Shown here: positions 27,641 to 39,563 of the stretch, piece after piece
How positions within the stretch are numbered: position 1 is the stretch's first letter
Layout of the letters: each line of letters begins with the position of its first letter
NCBI RefSeq assembly: GCF_963576545.1
Contig: NC_083638.1
Coordinates: 28,865,900 to 28,929,899 of the forward strand
Reading direction: 5' to 3'
Source of the DNA: Limanda limanda
Lineage: Eukaryota > Chordata > Actinopteri > Pleuronectiformes > Pleuronectidae
DNA length: 64,000 nucleotides
Notes under the pieces: model-generated
The model's input: the letters and a program-made list of their open reading frames with translations, nothing else
Told to the model about the DNA's origin: nothing
Database searches by the model: none
Made by a program: the position numbers and the translations under genes

Positions 27641-30370
27641 AGATGTCTGACAGAACAACACACACACTATCATACATGACATTTTACAATACTTACCATT
27701 AACAAATCATACAGTTGGTGATCTGTATCATACCCAACATGAGGGTGGCTCTCAGTTTTCCCACAACCAAAGCTCTAAGACTTTCTTGTTGTTGCATCAA
27801 CTTTATATCTCATACAATATATGTAGTATGTACAGTAATATGCACTCGCCTTTATAGTATTATGTTTTTTCAAGTTTTAGATACATGACATACACTCAGC
27901 AATCAGTTTGAGGTCAGATGAAAACAAAATTACAGTAGCAAAATGCAGAGGAGCTGAGTACACACTGAGTCTGTACACATGCTGCAGTGACAACAGTGTA
28001 GTTAAATCAAGGGATCCCCGGTTTATTTTTAAAAGCTGGAACCGGCTGCTCCTACAAGATTTGCATTGGCAGGTCAGAGCAGAGCAGGGAGAGACACGCA
28101 GTAAATTCCAATGGGAGTGGCATCGTAGAAAACAGGCCCACAGTGCGCATCGCCATGAAAACCTCCTTCAAGATTGACTGTCTTCAGAAGGAAGGCAGGA
28201 TTCAGCATAAACTCAGGAGATACAATATTCGTTACCTGAGACCAAATTTAAGCGAGCAGCTGTCTACTGCAGGGGTGTTGTTGCCCAGCCCCAACCTGGC
28301 CGATCAGCTCCAAAAGTTTAAAAAGCTTGGTGAAAATATGACCATTACCATAAGACACACGCACACTCACACGCATGCATAGAGGGTTAAAAAGAGAGAA
28401 CCACACACAATAATGTCCGTTTGCTAAGACTTATTTTGCATGGTATAATTTGGTGTTTCATCTAATGGTGTGGGAAAAATACAATCATTTGTAATGGGTC
28501 TAATGACGTTATTATTATAGCATAAAGAGTCATTCTGTGAATGTGCTCATTAGTGTTGTTGTGCTATGTGGTGTAAGCTTGTTACGTTAATGAGATGAGT
28601 GGTTGTGATCTAAAAGTACACTGCCGCCTGTCGCATATCCTCTTCTGCACAGGTTGTAGTGAAATTGAACAACAGCATAAGATAAAAGCTATAATAATGG
28701 CTATTAGTTGTTTGATAGTTAATATTTGACTATATTGCGTTGCACAGTTTAAAAAAAAACTTGGCAAGCCAGCAGGGGAGTGAGAGAGCAGGACCTGAAG
28801 GCGAGACAGACAAAAGCATATTACCCTGGTGCATTAAGAGCTTTACAGACTGAGTAAAACTGAGGGACTGTCTGATGGATGCCGTTCATCATCATCATCA
28901 CCATCATCATCATGAATCTTGTCATGGCTCAACACAAGACTGAAAATATACAAATTGTAATGAGTCAGTTTGTTGCCATGTTTATGAATAAGTTAGTGGC
29001 TCCAAAACTATAGGGGTCAAGACCGTACAGTCTATGGTCAAGGGGGTCCCAAGCAGATTTCCAAAAATATACAGATACAATACAAATTGAAATGGCATAT
29101 TTTAACAATATTTTTAACAAAAGAAAAATTATTAACTTAAATTAAAACTATACCTGACCTTTAAGATGATTATGAAAATGTGTGACAGTAACAGTTGCAG
29201 CAGGTCAAAGCACTACAGGGAACATTGCAATGTAAACGTTTACGGACTCACTAAAAGTATAATAAGTGACTGAGTCAATATACAAAGTTAAGTATTACAA
29301 AAATTAGACAATTGATCTGGACAGTGAACAGAGCAGGATACAGTATATCCTTTGTGTTAACCTTGGTAGTCATTGAAACAAAGCTGGAATCACTTAGGCT
29401 CCTTTTAGCAGGGTCAGGCCCCGGGCAGAGAGCAGCAACAGTTTAGTCAGAGAGATTAGCGCACTTCAGCCTCTGCTTCACCTGTGACATCTAGGCCGTC
29501 TCTCACCTTTCATCAACCTCAGACCACTGACCCCTCACTCTACCAGGAATCCTTTCATGAGGTGAATTTCATGCTTGAGAGACACATTGTGCTACAGGCC
29601 TGTGCGCAATGTTAACGCACCACCAATAGTCTTATAAACAGAACAACCCTGGTAAAATGCTGGATCCTTATACTTAACCACTCACCTCACTCAGAGTATT
29701 ATTTACTCATACCATTAATCTACATAATTAATCATCAAAAAACTGTACACACAGCTTCAAATTAAAACAAGATATTATATTAATAATTGTCAAATAGTGA
29801 ATATTGCTGCTTTCTGTTGCAAACAACATTAAATGTTTTTACTCTGATGTTTTAACAGCGTTGCATTGTGATCAGATCATTGTCATTATGAGCTGGACAA
29901 TATGTGCTGGTTGCCTCTATAAATACAAAGAGGTGTAAACAGATCATCTGACAAAAAACGGGTTCACATGATGTATGTTTACTGACTAATATAGACATTA
30001 AGAACTGTAAATACTGCATACCACTATGCTTGATGGCAGAATTCACAATATCAGTTATTTTTGGGTTGTATTAAATACCAAAGGTTATTTGTGTTTAAAA
30101 TGTTATAACTGTGTTATATTTGCAATATATAACATTAAGTACTTACTGTGTTATTTGTACCATTTTCTGGTGGTTTTGACATCATTTACATCAGGTGAAT
30201 TACATTCTGCTAGTATGATCAAATTACTTTAGTGCTTGCTAACATTATCTTGCCAGCTAATGTTGCTGTATTGAACTGTTGTCATAAGTTACTGCTGTAG
30301 CAGTAGCTTAGCTCACTAAGTAACTTAACTGAGAGACAGACTATTTAGTGCATACAGGTATTCTTGCTCA

Positions 30371-30486
30371 TTGTGGGAACTGTTGGGTTCCTGTATAATT
30401 TTTAAGGTCTAAACCTTAATATGTAAAGAGTCTTTAGATAATGTATATAATAATTTGGCAATATACAAATAAAATAGGATTGAAAA
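30371..30486 (+). mobile_element. L2-like LINE 3' tail, copy 2
   Basis: TTGTGGGAACTGTTGGGTTC, TCTAAACCTTAATATGTAAA and TTTGGCAATATACAAATAAA align with the 12035 copy and end in the same AT-rich tail. It is a 5'-truncated insert. Confidence 0.6.
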
Positions 30487-31412
30487 CAATTTACAAGTTC
30501 GGACAAACATTACAATAAGCAATGTATTACAAATATTTATTATCAGCGAAATGCACATATATTTATTCCATATAGTGTTTTGTAAGAGTACAGGTTTTGA
30601 TGACCTTTATGCATGTTATTTTACAGAGTGTTCCAACCTATGGTTCCAACATGGGATATGAGTCCTTTAGTTCCCCTGGTGTCTTTTTCTCCCCTAGTTG
30701 ATGAGTGGCAGTGAAACTCTCTCAGTAGCTGTCAGGCTATTTGGACTTGGTCAATAGGGGACGTGTTTCCTTGTCCTTGATCTGTGGATCTGCAGCCTCT
30801 GCAGGGAGGTGGTGCTGGGCTGCTGTGATGTGCTGGGTGTTACATTGGTTCAGATGGCTGTGTGATGGCCAGAAGGGACACAGGCAGATGAGGGCTTGTA
30901 TGAATGACATGGAAACTCAAAAAAGAAAAAGAAAACCAAGAGTCTTTCTAGGTGCTTTTCAAGGTCAGGTGGCATACATGAGTGTAATTCAGAGAGACTG
31001 TCACTGTGGGTTCGTCTGCATCTGGGAAACGCTGGTAGTTTTGGAAGCAGGTTGCATGTGTAGTCCTTTGAAACAAGCATTATGAAAGGAACGTATAATG
31101 AATAATTAAAAGATGAAATGGTGATATTTTGCAGCCACTTCTCTCTGCACCATGCTCCCTCTTAACACTGACTTCCTTCTACGTTTCAGCAGCACAAACA
31201 CAGCAAAGACACAAAACCCCTCTCACTCTTCCATCAGAGGGCCAAATGTTAGGTTAACGCTGAGACACTTCTTTTGTCCTTTCCAGCAGCACATTTCCAC
31301 TAGCTATTTTTGATTGATCATGTATTTGTGTCTATTCATAGAAGCCAGATTCATCATTCCAATTTTTCAAGTTTCTGGAGTGCTAAACTAATTGTGTGCA
31401 GGAGAACCAGAT

Positions 31413-31446
31413 AAAAAAAAAAGAGAAGAGAAGAGAAGAGAAGAGG
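31413..31446. repeat. (AGAGA)n pentamer repeat
   Basis: Six AGAAG units after an A run. Confidence 0.9.
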
Positions 31447-31479
31447 AGGGCCTCCTGTTTAGACTCGTGTGAGGTTTCC

Positions 31480-31780
31480 CTATCTCACCTCGGCTCCAAA
31501 CGAGCAGCTGAAGCTTCACCGGGCTACAGGAGCCGCTTGGCACCCTGGGTAATTAGTGTGATGAATGCCTTAGCGGGACAAATAGTGGCAGTCGGCTGTC
31601 TCGCTCGTCGTGTGGCTGTGTTGTCATAGCTCAGGGGCTGCAAGCTCATCAGGGTAATGGATGATTCTGCAACAAGACCATCCCTCAACCAACAGTGCCA
31701 CGGCTGTGCAGGATACACAGAGTTTGAACTGGTTCTCCTCACTGAAAATAGAGTCTCTCTCTTTCTGGACATCTGCGCTG
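31480..31780. promoter_or_regulatory. candidate regulatory block upstream of nr2f2
   Basis: Unique GC-balanced block with GGGTAATTAGTGTGATGAAT and GCGGGACAAATAGTGGCAGT. No coding pattern. Confidence 0.25.
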
Positions 31781-34049
31781 GTTATGGATGTCGAGTGAGT
31801 GTTGTCTGGTGACAGAAATTAACACTCAAGTAACAATTTTTAAGAAATGAAATGAAAATAAATGAGGGTCCGAATATTTTTAAATACGTAATTGTGATAT
31901 CATTCCTCCACTCAGCCTCTCAGGTCTATCTATGAGGAAATGCAAACATTTCATTAGATATGTAATATTAATCCCCTGTGGGATTCTCCTCCATGCCTTG
32001 AGTGTGGGGCTGTCTGCTGAGATGATGGATCACATTATTAGATTAAAGGAGAGCAAGGATGCACAGCAACTGGATTTGCAATTCCCAACCTTTTTCTGAA
32101 CATGGACCTGCATGAAGGGGATAATTGGGCCGTTGTCACTGAGTCAGAGTTAGTTTTTTTAACAATGTGGGGAACCTTGCAATAAATCAGGTCAGCTGTC
32201 GCAGCTACGTCACAAGACAAGGCATTAGTCAAATATGCAGAGCGACTCTCATGCATACAATGTAAAGAGGAGTACATAATCGTGGAGTGTGGCAAGCGAA
32301 CATATCCTAATATTTTTTTTACAACAAATGAAGGGCATATCGTGATTTTGAGGCGGCCATGACACTCTGTCTCTGTGCTTTCATTTCAGTGCCAGCTAAT
32401 GGTCTGTGCTTACTCTGTGCCTCGACTTCTCAACCCACTGTGACAGTGAATAATATGCTCCACATAAAGCTGCATTTTAAGCCATGTCATCCATGTAGCG
32501 TAAGCTGAATAGGTTGACTGGCACAGAGCGGTAATCCACAGCTATATCTGGAAGTTCAGTGAATTTTTTCAATAGCAGTCAGACCCACGGCTAACAGAGC
32601 GTGAGAGACAGCCAAGGTTGTGGAAAGGTTATCTCTGGGTTCAGGAGGTGAGACTTTGGGGATGTGGACACGTCAGTCCAGCAGAGTCCTCGGGTCAATG
32701 TGAAGACAAGTGGAAGACACATTTATCTGTCAGCCCACAGAGAGCCGGCACGGGTTCAGGCTTTTGTCGTGAAGTCCCAAGTCATTGAGTCAATAGCCAA
32801 ATAACATGACACAACCTCTCACATTCATTCGGCATCAAGGGGAACAGGGAATGGCATGCTTTCCATTTCACTGCACCGTGGCCCTGGCAAGACCCCGTCT
32901 GCACTCGAGAAACAGGAGAGCTCTCAGCACGGGCGCTCGCGTAAAAGCAACACTGCAACCTGGCCCCAAACACGTACATCGCTCCCTTAAACCAGCGGCA
33001 CAAAGTTGTTCACCGGTCAATCCATAGCCGTGGCTATTATCTCTGCTGGCCGTTGTAGCACCACAGGGAGACCACAGAGATTGGATGACAGGAAATTAGA
33101 ATCTGGCAAAACACATTTCGATTAAACTGATGTCAGGATTTATTTTCTACTCTCAGTGCATTGAGACAGGAAAAGGAAATTCCTTTCAACCATCTGACCT
33201 CACAATGACTGAGTGGATGTAGCCTTTAATTGCAAGAATGGCTCTACATGTCATGTAGAAAGATACAACATGCTGTCTGTGTATGAAATAAAATATCGAA
33301 GCAAATACAAATGTAGTCATCTTTAATAAATCATGTAATGCTACCAACTAATTTCTACTCTAAACCAAGGGTATGAGCTGTAAACTCTTAAGCCAAAGTA
33401 TGATGTTTCTTTCTCTGTGAGTTTGAGCTACAACCTGACAAGGTAAAACTTTCTGGTGATTCACAGGATTTAAATTAAGATTTGAAGTCGTACACGTGTA
33501 AAGAAATGCATCTTTTTCTTTCAGCTAATCTTATCATCTCATGACACCTTATCTTTGACATGTGACCCCCCATGTGGAGGCCAGGCCCCTAGGCTGGGAA
33601 TAAAAGATCAAGTGGATAAAAGACAACGCCGCACATTCACCAGCATCTGACCGTATACTGGTAATAACTGCTGAGTGCTTACACCATGTGAAACATGTAG
33701 CCCTCGGGATAGCAATTTTTTTATGCAGATTTTATGCTGATTCGTCAGTGTGGTCATTTTATACTTGGGTTTATGGTGACGTTGCCTAAAGAATGGATCT
33801 CACAGACTCATTCACTGTCTTTTTGGCCCCACAGTGAGGTTGACACTTGCAGTTTTGAGCCAAGTGTTATAAGATGGATTGTTGTGACAGTTGGTACAAA
33901 CACTAATGTCCCCCTGAGGATAAAGTGGAGTAATGTTTTGTGTGGCATTGACGATTATCTTTTTTTTTATTTATTGTCCAACATTTTGTCCTACTGTTCC
34001 ACTGTGACACTTCAGTCTTCCTCAGCTGTACTCCATGCAGGGGAAGATG

Positions 34050-34325
34050 CAGTGGCGGGGATATGGGGGGGGAACTGAAATCTAATTGGTCCTTGACGGG
34101 CCCTTGCCCTGTCAATAGCCTTTTTTTGGGTATATATATATATACTAGTCACTTATTTACAACTAATTTCAAAAGGATGTGAGGCTTTGCTCAAAGTTAT
34201 AGAGCTAATAATAAACAAAGAAAGATATGCACCTTACTGTATCAGGAAGTGTGGACGTTGAACAGAATTGGCCCCTTGTGGCCCCTTTAAGGCCCCTGAC
34301 TGGAATAATCCTGGATCCACCACTG
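34050..34325. mobile_element. 276-bp non-autonomous hAT-like element
   Basis: Begins CAGTGGCGGGGATATGGG and ends CCTGGATCCACCACTG. The termini are inverted versions of one another (CAGTGGCGG / CAGTGGTGG), a common hAT terminal pattern in fish. The interior is AT-rich with no coding capacity. An 8-bp target duplication is not evident. Confidence 0.55.
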
Positions 34326-36654
34326 ACTTTATGTTAATATGCAAACATAAAACGTGAGTGTGGTCATCCATACACATAGCAAACATGTAGAGGGCATGTT
34401 AGCATGAAGATCGTTGCATTTAGCTCAAAGCACAGCCGCATAGCGGCTGCAGACTCCAACATTAGTAGCAATTATGAAATGTAAATATGATCAGATGAAA
34501 AATATTTATCATATATTAGATTCTGACAAATGAGGTTTGTTTCAAACTCAGATCACAATAATAATAAGATCTGAACCTTTCAGATTTGTGATAATAATAA
34601 TCAGACAGAAATGTCATATTAAAACCAAAAATAGTATATTTAATGTATTTACAATAAACATACAATCATGTAATCTTTTCCAAGAAATATACAGAACATA
34701 AAGCTTTTTTAAATATAAAGTTATGTAATTTAAAGAAAATAAAAATAAATAACCAAAGAAGCAGGAGAGCATATCTAAAAGTCTTTTTTGATGCTTTGAA
34801 AATATAAGTGATATTTTCTTATTTCATTGCCCTTCTCCATGTCAAAGGTCCCGTCACTGCAAAGAACCATGATATTCATACATTGACTTCCACCGACAAC
34901 ATAAGCAAACACATCACTCTAAAACCGTCACTAACATGGTTAGCACATGGTTTCACTTGAATCTAAGGCAACATGCTGCCTAAATGCTCCAACCAACTGA
35001 TTATCTGTCTGCATATGAAGAGTTTCCTTCCAAAATAAGATCTTTCCTCTACAAAAAGTGACTTTCCTTGAGAAATGATAATAGCAACTAAAAGGATCAG
35101 ATTATGGACGTATTTACAGGATGACTGTCCATTGTTAAGAGACCTCAGATAAGAACATTTTTGCCCACTCATTAGGTATTTTGGTAGCAAACTCTTCATA
35201 TGTCAATAACTCCGTCTCCAAAGATCTACTATAAAACTCCGACTGCTGTTACCAAAAGGCAAGGTCATCAAAAGAGAATCATGGGTGAAAAAAAGAGGAT
35301 GTAAAAAAAAACAAAAAACTTTTATGCTCCAAAGTTGTTTTCTCATCACAAGGCAAAACATCTCAAGCACATTTAGGTGCCAAAAGAAACAGTCCTGTCG
35401 CCGCAGGTGAATACAAGGTCAAGCGAGCGCCGTCACACTTTGCCAGCGCGTTGGACAGACCTACAATATGTCGGCTTCTTCTTGGAAAGTTTTGAATGTT
35501 ATAGTGCACAGGTTGATATGGCACAACATGGCCTCCCGTCAGAGTAGAGCTTCATATCCAGGCACAGGTGCAGGACTGCTATCAGTAAAGTTTGGCTGAT
35601 GCTCTACACTCGACCATGTTTACTGCGCCATGTCAACAATGGCACCACTTGTTTCAAGCAAAAAGTATTATTTCGTATTTGGACCAAAGCAACAAACAGT
35701 AGCTTTCCCACTGATGGAAAGACAAAATTAGACTATAACTTCACTAGTAGAAAAGTCCTACATATTAACAGTTATTACATCCTAAATAATACTGCTCTCT
35801 AGACCAAATGTACAATATTTTATAGGCAAAATGTTTTTCGGGACACTTTTGTATGATATGGTGAAAGTAAGTGGAGGGATATCACAGAAAGGCTACATAT
35901 AGCTGGACGATCTGCTCCGAGCTCCAGCGTGTTGAGACAGCGTTCTCAGCGGGATGTTACGGAACACTTCTATGGTGTCACTTTGGCACTTGTATGGCAC
36001 TATTATGTACAGAGGAGTCAGCACTATGACACACTGGACGTCACAGATAGCAAAGACAGCGTCCCCCGTAGGGGAGGGGGGTTGCTAAGGAGGAGACGGC
36101 GAACCAGCAGGTGATGTTGGTCATAGCCCTCCTCCCTTTTAGAAAAATGGAAGCCTCCTTTTTATTTGTTTTGTTTTGTTGTTTTTTTACATTTCAGTGT
36201 TATGTCCGGCTGTCCTGAATGATCCTGCTCGGAGTCACTCATCCCATCAGGGACAATCAAACTGTTTCAGGCACAACCTGTCTCAGTGTCCAGAGAGTCC
36301 CCCACTTTAAAGATTCAAGTCTCAATGCAGAGCTAAACATCTGTATTCTCACTGTCACATCACACCGGGCAGATGTTAGTCTGGTCCGGTTTGAACATAG
36401 GTCCATTCAGAGTTGATCTCAAGTATTCTCTAACAACTGTCTTTTCTCCCTATTTGATAAATACTGTATGTCTCTGTGTTACTTATGAGGCTAAAGCTGC
36501 ATCGATGTACCGTAGAGTTTTTACTGTTGGTTCAGTGAGGTGCCAAACTAAAATACATCATATGAATAAATCATCTCCACCATTAGCAAACAAAAGGCTC
36601 ATTAAGCATGGGTGGCAGCATAAAACTAAATAGTAGTTGACTTAAACTATAAAG

Positions 36655-37000
36655 GAACTATTTAACATTTTGGGAAAAACACTTCTCAGCTTTCCTGCCA
36701 GGTGACGAGGATGTTGACCTCATTACTGTACAGTAAATATGAAATTACAACCAGCAGCTGCTTCTGCTAAATGTAGGACAAAGATGGAAAGATAGATTGG
36801 GGGAAACCATTAACCTGGCTCCATCAATAAAATCCAGCCATGAGGGCGTCTATGAACATGTTGTATCTCATTACCCGTACAAAAAACAGGTGTAAAAGCT
36901 TTTTATGGTAGGGGGGATTATGTGCATGCCTACTTCTTGGGGTAGCGCTGCGTCGCTTGGCAAGAAAGTGAATATGTATTTCCCAAAATGATAAAAACAC
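36655..37000. mobile_element. MITE-like foldback element, copy 1
   Basis: The ends are imperfect inverted repeats of about 35 bp: CATTTTGGGAAAAACACTTC from 36666, and its inverse ending GTATTTCCCAAAATG at 36990. The interior contains CAGTAAATATGAAATTACAA and CCAGCAGCTGCTT, typical of a very common teleost MITE. No open reading frame. Confidence 0.7.
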
Positions 37001-38312
37001 TTTCAAACCTCCAGTCTCTATTCCCAAAAGGGATTAACCATGTTTGGAAAAAGAAATCTATTGCAGTGTTGAGTAGCTGGAAAAACATCCATATTTTTTG
37101 ATGCAAAACATATTAGATACTTACAAAGTAAGCCTGAAGAAAACAACACACTCTACATAAACTGGATATGTCAGAAATCAGAATCCCATAGATAACAATG
37201 TGTATTTAAAATCAGTCTCTGCAGTGTGAGGGATTATGAATCAGCTGAGTATTTTTTTCATGTTGACATCACAATGCAGTATGCATTATAAAGCTTTCCC
37301 GTGGTCAAAAATAGAATTTGCAGGCCATTAGAGTTAAATGTGTATTTAACCATTTCCATGTCCACCAAACTGCAATGTGTGCAACTTAGTGACATACTGA
37401 GTATTTTTTTCTTTTTTATCATTACATGCATTACCAGCATGCTTCTAAAAGAACTAACTCAGGCTGCGTCATGCTATGCTGTGTCTGCTGACAGCTAGCC
37501 CACCACCATCATCATGTCTCGCTACGTTGACTTGGCTTTCCATTTAAACGTCTTCGCACTCTCTGTCAGCCTCCACCTGTGTCAGCCCTACTACGTACAT
37601 GTGTGTACGCTAGAGAATGTTCCCTGCTTGTTATTTGTCGTGTTGCTATGTATTCCATGCATTTCTGCTGAGGGCAGTGGAATTACACCACCAAGTCAAA
37701 CTGTGTTTCTCTCTCCATCTGCCAATGACATGAGTGACAGATGGATAATATTATGCATTAGAAACAGTTTCAGTTATGCTTATATACCTAAGTCATTTAT
37801 CCTCATCAGATTTAGGTAAGGTCGTCATTTAAACAATACGACTGGATTTTTTTTTTAAATAAATGACCTTTTGGAAATTGTACCAAATTTCTATAAAGGA
37901 CACAGGGAAAACAAAGATTTATGTGAAGTAGAAAAAAAACAGTTGTGTGGTTCCGAAACATCAGAATCTTGTCCAGCCTTCATAGCAAAACTCCTCAATA
38001 TGACACAGTAAAGGGATATGTATTACATACTGGCTCAAGGCTCCTCTTTCTTCAACAAATGTCCCAGAAACCCCTCAAGAACTAGAACAGGACAATTCAA
38101 CTGGAAGCAAATAAGAAAGACATAGTCATTTTGTAACACATGAACAATACGATCAGTGTAATGTTTTAGCTTTTAAAAATAAAATAAACCTACCCCACTT
38201 AGGTGTAAAGTAAATGACCACACTGGTAAAATAAATATTGTCATAGATTTGTCTCCCGTGCTATTTTGTAAAATACTGAACAATGAAGTTAGAAGTGACA
38301 TGAGATATTTCA

Positions 38313-38318
38313 TTTATT
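38313..38318 (-). terminator. candidate slco3a1 poly(A) signal
   Basis: AATAAA on the minus strand about 870 bp past the stop codon. It is one of several candidates. The 3' UTR of this gene is several kb in mammals, so the true end may lie nearer 36 kb. Confidence 0.25.
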
Positions 38319-39186
38319 TTGTACTCATTATGATTTGGGGATTAAAGAGAAGTGCAATTATTTTTAAATGCTTTGGAAATTGATTGATTTGGTTTTGGTG
38401 TAGAGCAGTAGATATGTTGTCTTTTATCTGTCCCTTATTTCACAAATCTTTAATGATGTGGCTAGAAGAGAGGTATGACCTCTCAGTGTGTTAAAGTTAA
38501 CTGTGTGACTAATGATTTGGTGGGGTTGTCGAGCCAATTACAAGAGTGAAACTCCCTGAATGGAATGATTCCACTTGCACTACAGCTGTATGTTCTTGAA
38601 AAGTGCTAAAAAAATAAGCTAAAATGCTTTATCTGACAGCGAACAATCACATTAACTCTTATTCTTTCTATCTGACTTGACGACCTGAGAAATATTTCCT
38701 TCTAAAGGAAAATAAACTGTCAATGAAAAGCTGACGAACAACGAATTTCTGCTTCTTACACAGCTCTGAGTCTGAAGTTCATCTAAACTGAAGATTGTAC
38801 TAAATCTAAATCTGTAAAGAAAACAATTCTGTTGGTGTCCTGGTAAAATGATGCAAAACACGTTACTACTACATCCCTGTTTAAAATTAGTTGAAGTGTA
38901 ATTTCTTGTTTCTCTCCCAGTGTTTGCTGTCAATCCCTACTTGGGTGTTAAATAGGTGAAAAAAGCTAAACAAAAACTTAAACATGTATCAGAAAACAAA
39001 ATAAGAAATTTAGTATAATTGGATAATTTGGGATATTTTTTCCATTGTGTTTGATGTTTGGGTGAGAAGAAGATAAGACCCATACTGAGGACATTCTTCT
39101 AAATCAATATAACACCAGAGAAACATTGCACATCAGGTCAGTTGCACACTAACACCTCCAGCCTGCAGTCCCCGTGCATAGCGCCA

Positions 39187-39563
39187 CTATAAAACTGACT
39201 CCATGTTGTTGCATGTCTCAGGGTCCTCCAGGTTGTATATGAACTTTGTCCTGTTGGCCGGGTTCTGCGTTATCTCCTTGCCCAAATTGTCCAGAGTCAC
39301 GTTGGAAGCAAAGAGTTCGGTGGGGGTGAGGTACCCCTCGCTGTTCTTGATGTACTTCCTGTAGTTCTTCCTTAAACACTGCCATGTGGTGGCGTACAGG
39401 ATGAAGGCAGAGGACTTGAGGAAGATGGCGATGCTGACATAGAGGTGCCTGTAGGCCACGTTGTCGTACAGCATGCACGCTCCCTTCTCACCGCACACTG
39501 AGCTCCAGAACAGACAGGTGGAGTCGATGCCCATGCCGAAGATCAGAGGGGGAGGAATGAAGC
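39187..39563 (-). CDS. slco3a1: slco3a1 coding exon 10, with stop
   Basis: Encodes FIPPPLIFGMGIDSTCLFWS, span 12 (LYVSIAIFLKSSAFILYATT) and the cytoplasmic tail KFIYNLEDPETCNNMESVL followed by stop TAG at 39187-39189. The tail pattern matches mammalian SLCO3A1, including the terminal ESVL. Confidence 0.97.

Larger units (their letters stand above)
27641..34049. other. gene-free spacer between slco3a1 and nr2f2
   Basis: Contains an ATC run (28888-28914), the LINE tail and candidate block listed separately, and another GC-balanced block at 32740-33060. No exon recognised. Confidence 0.7.
34326..39186 (-). other. region downstream of slco3a1, probably partly its 3' UTR
   Basis: Apart from the MITE copy at 36655, unique AT-rich DNA with several minus-strand AATAAA hexamers. 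The extent of the transcript cannot be set from sequence. Confidence 0.5.

Noticed and set aside
30741..31085. A 114-codon plus-strand open frame in the nr2f2-slco3a1 spacer
   Set aside because: No recognisable domain, relaxed start, and no splice or promoter context. Length is within chance expectation for this window.
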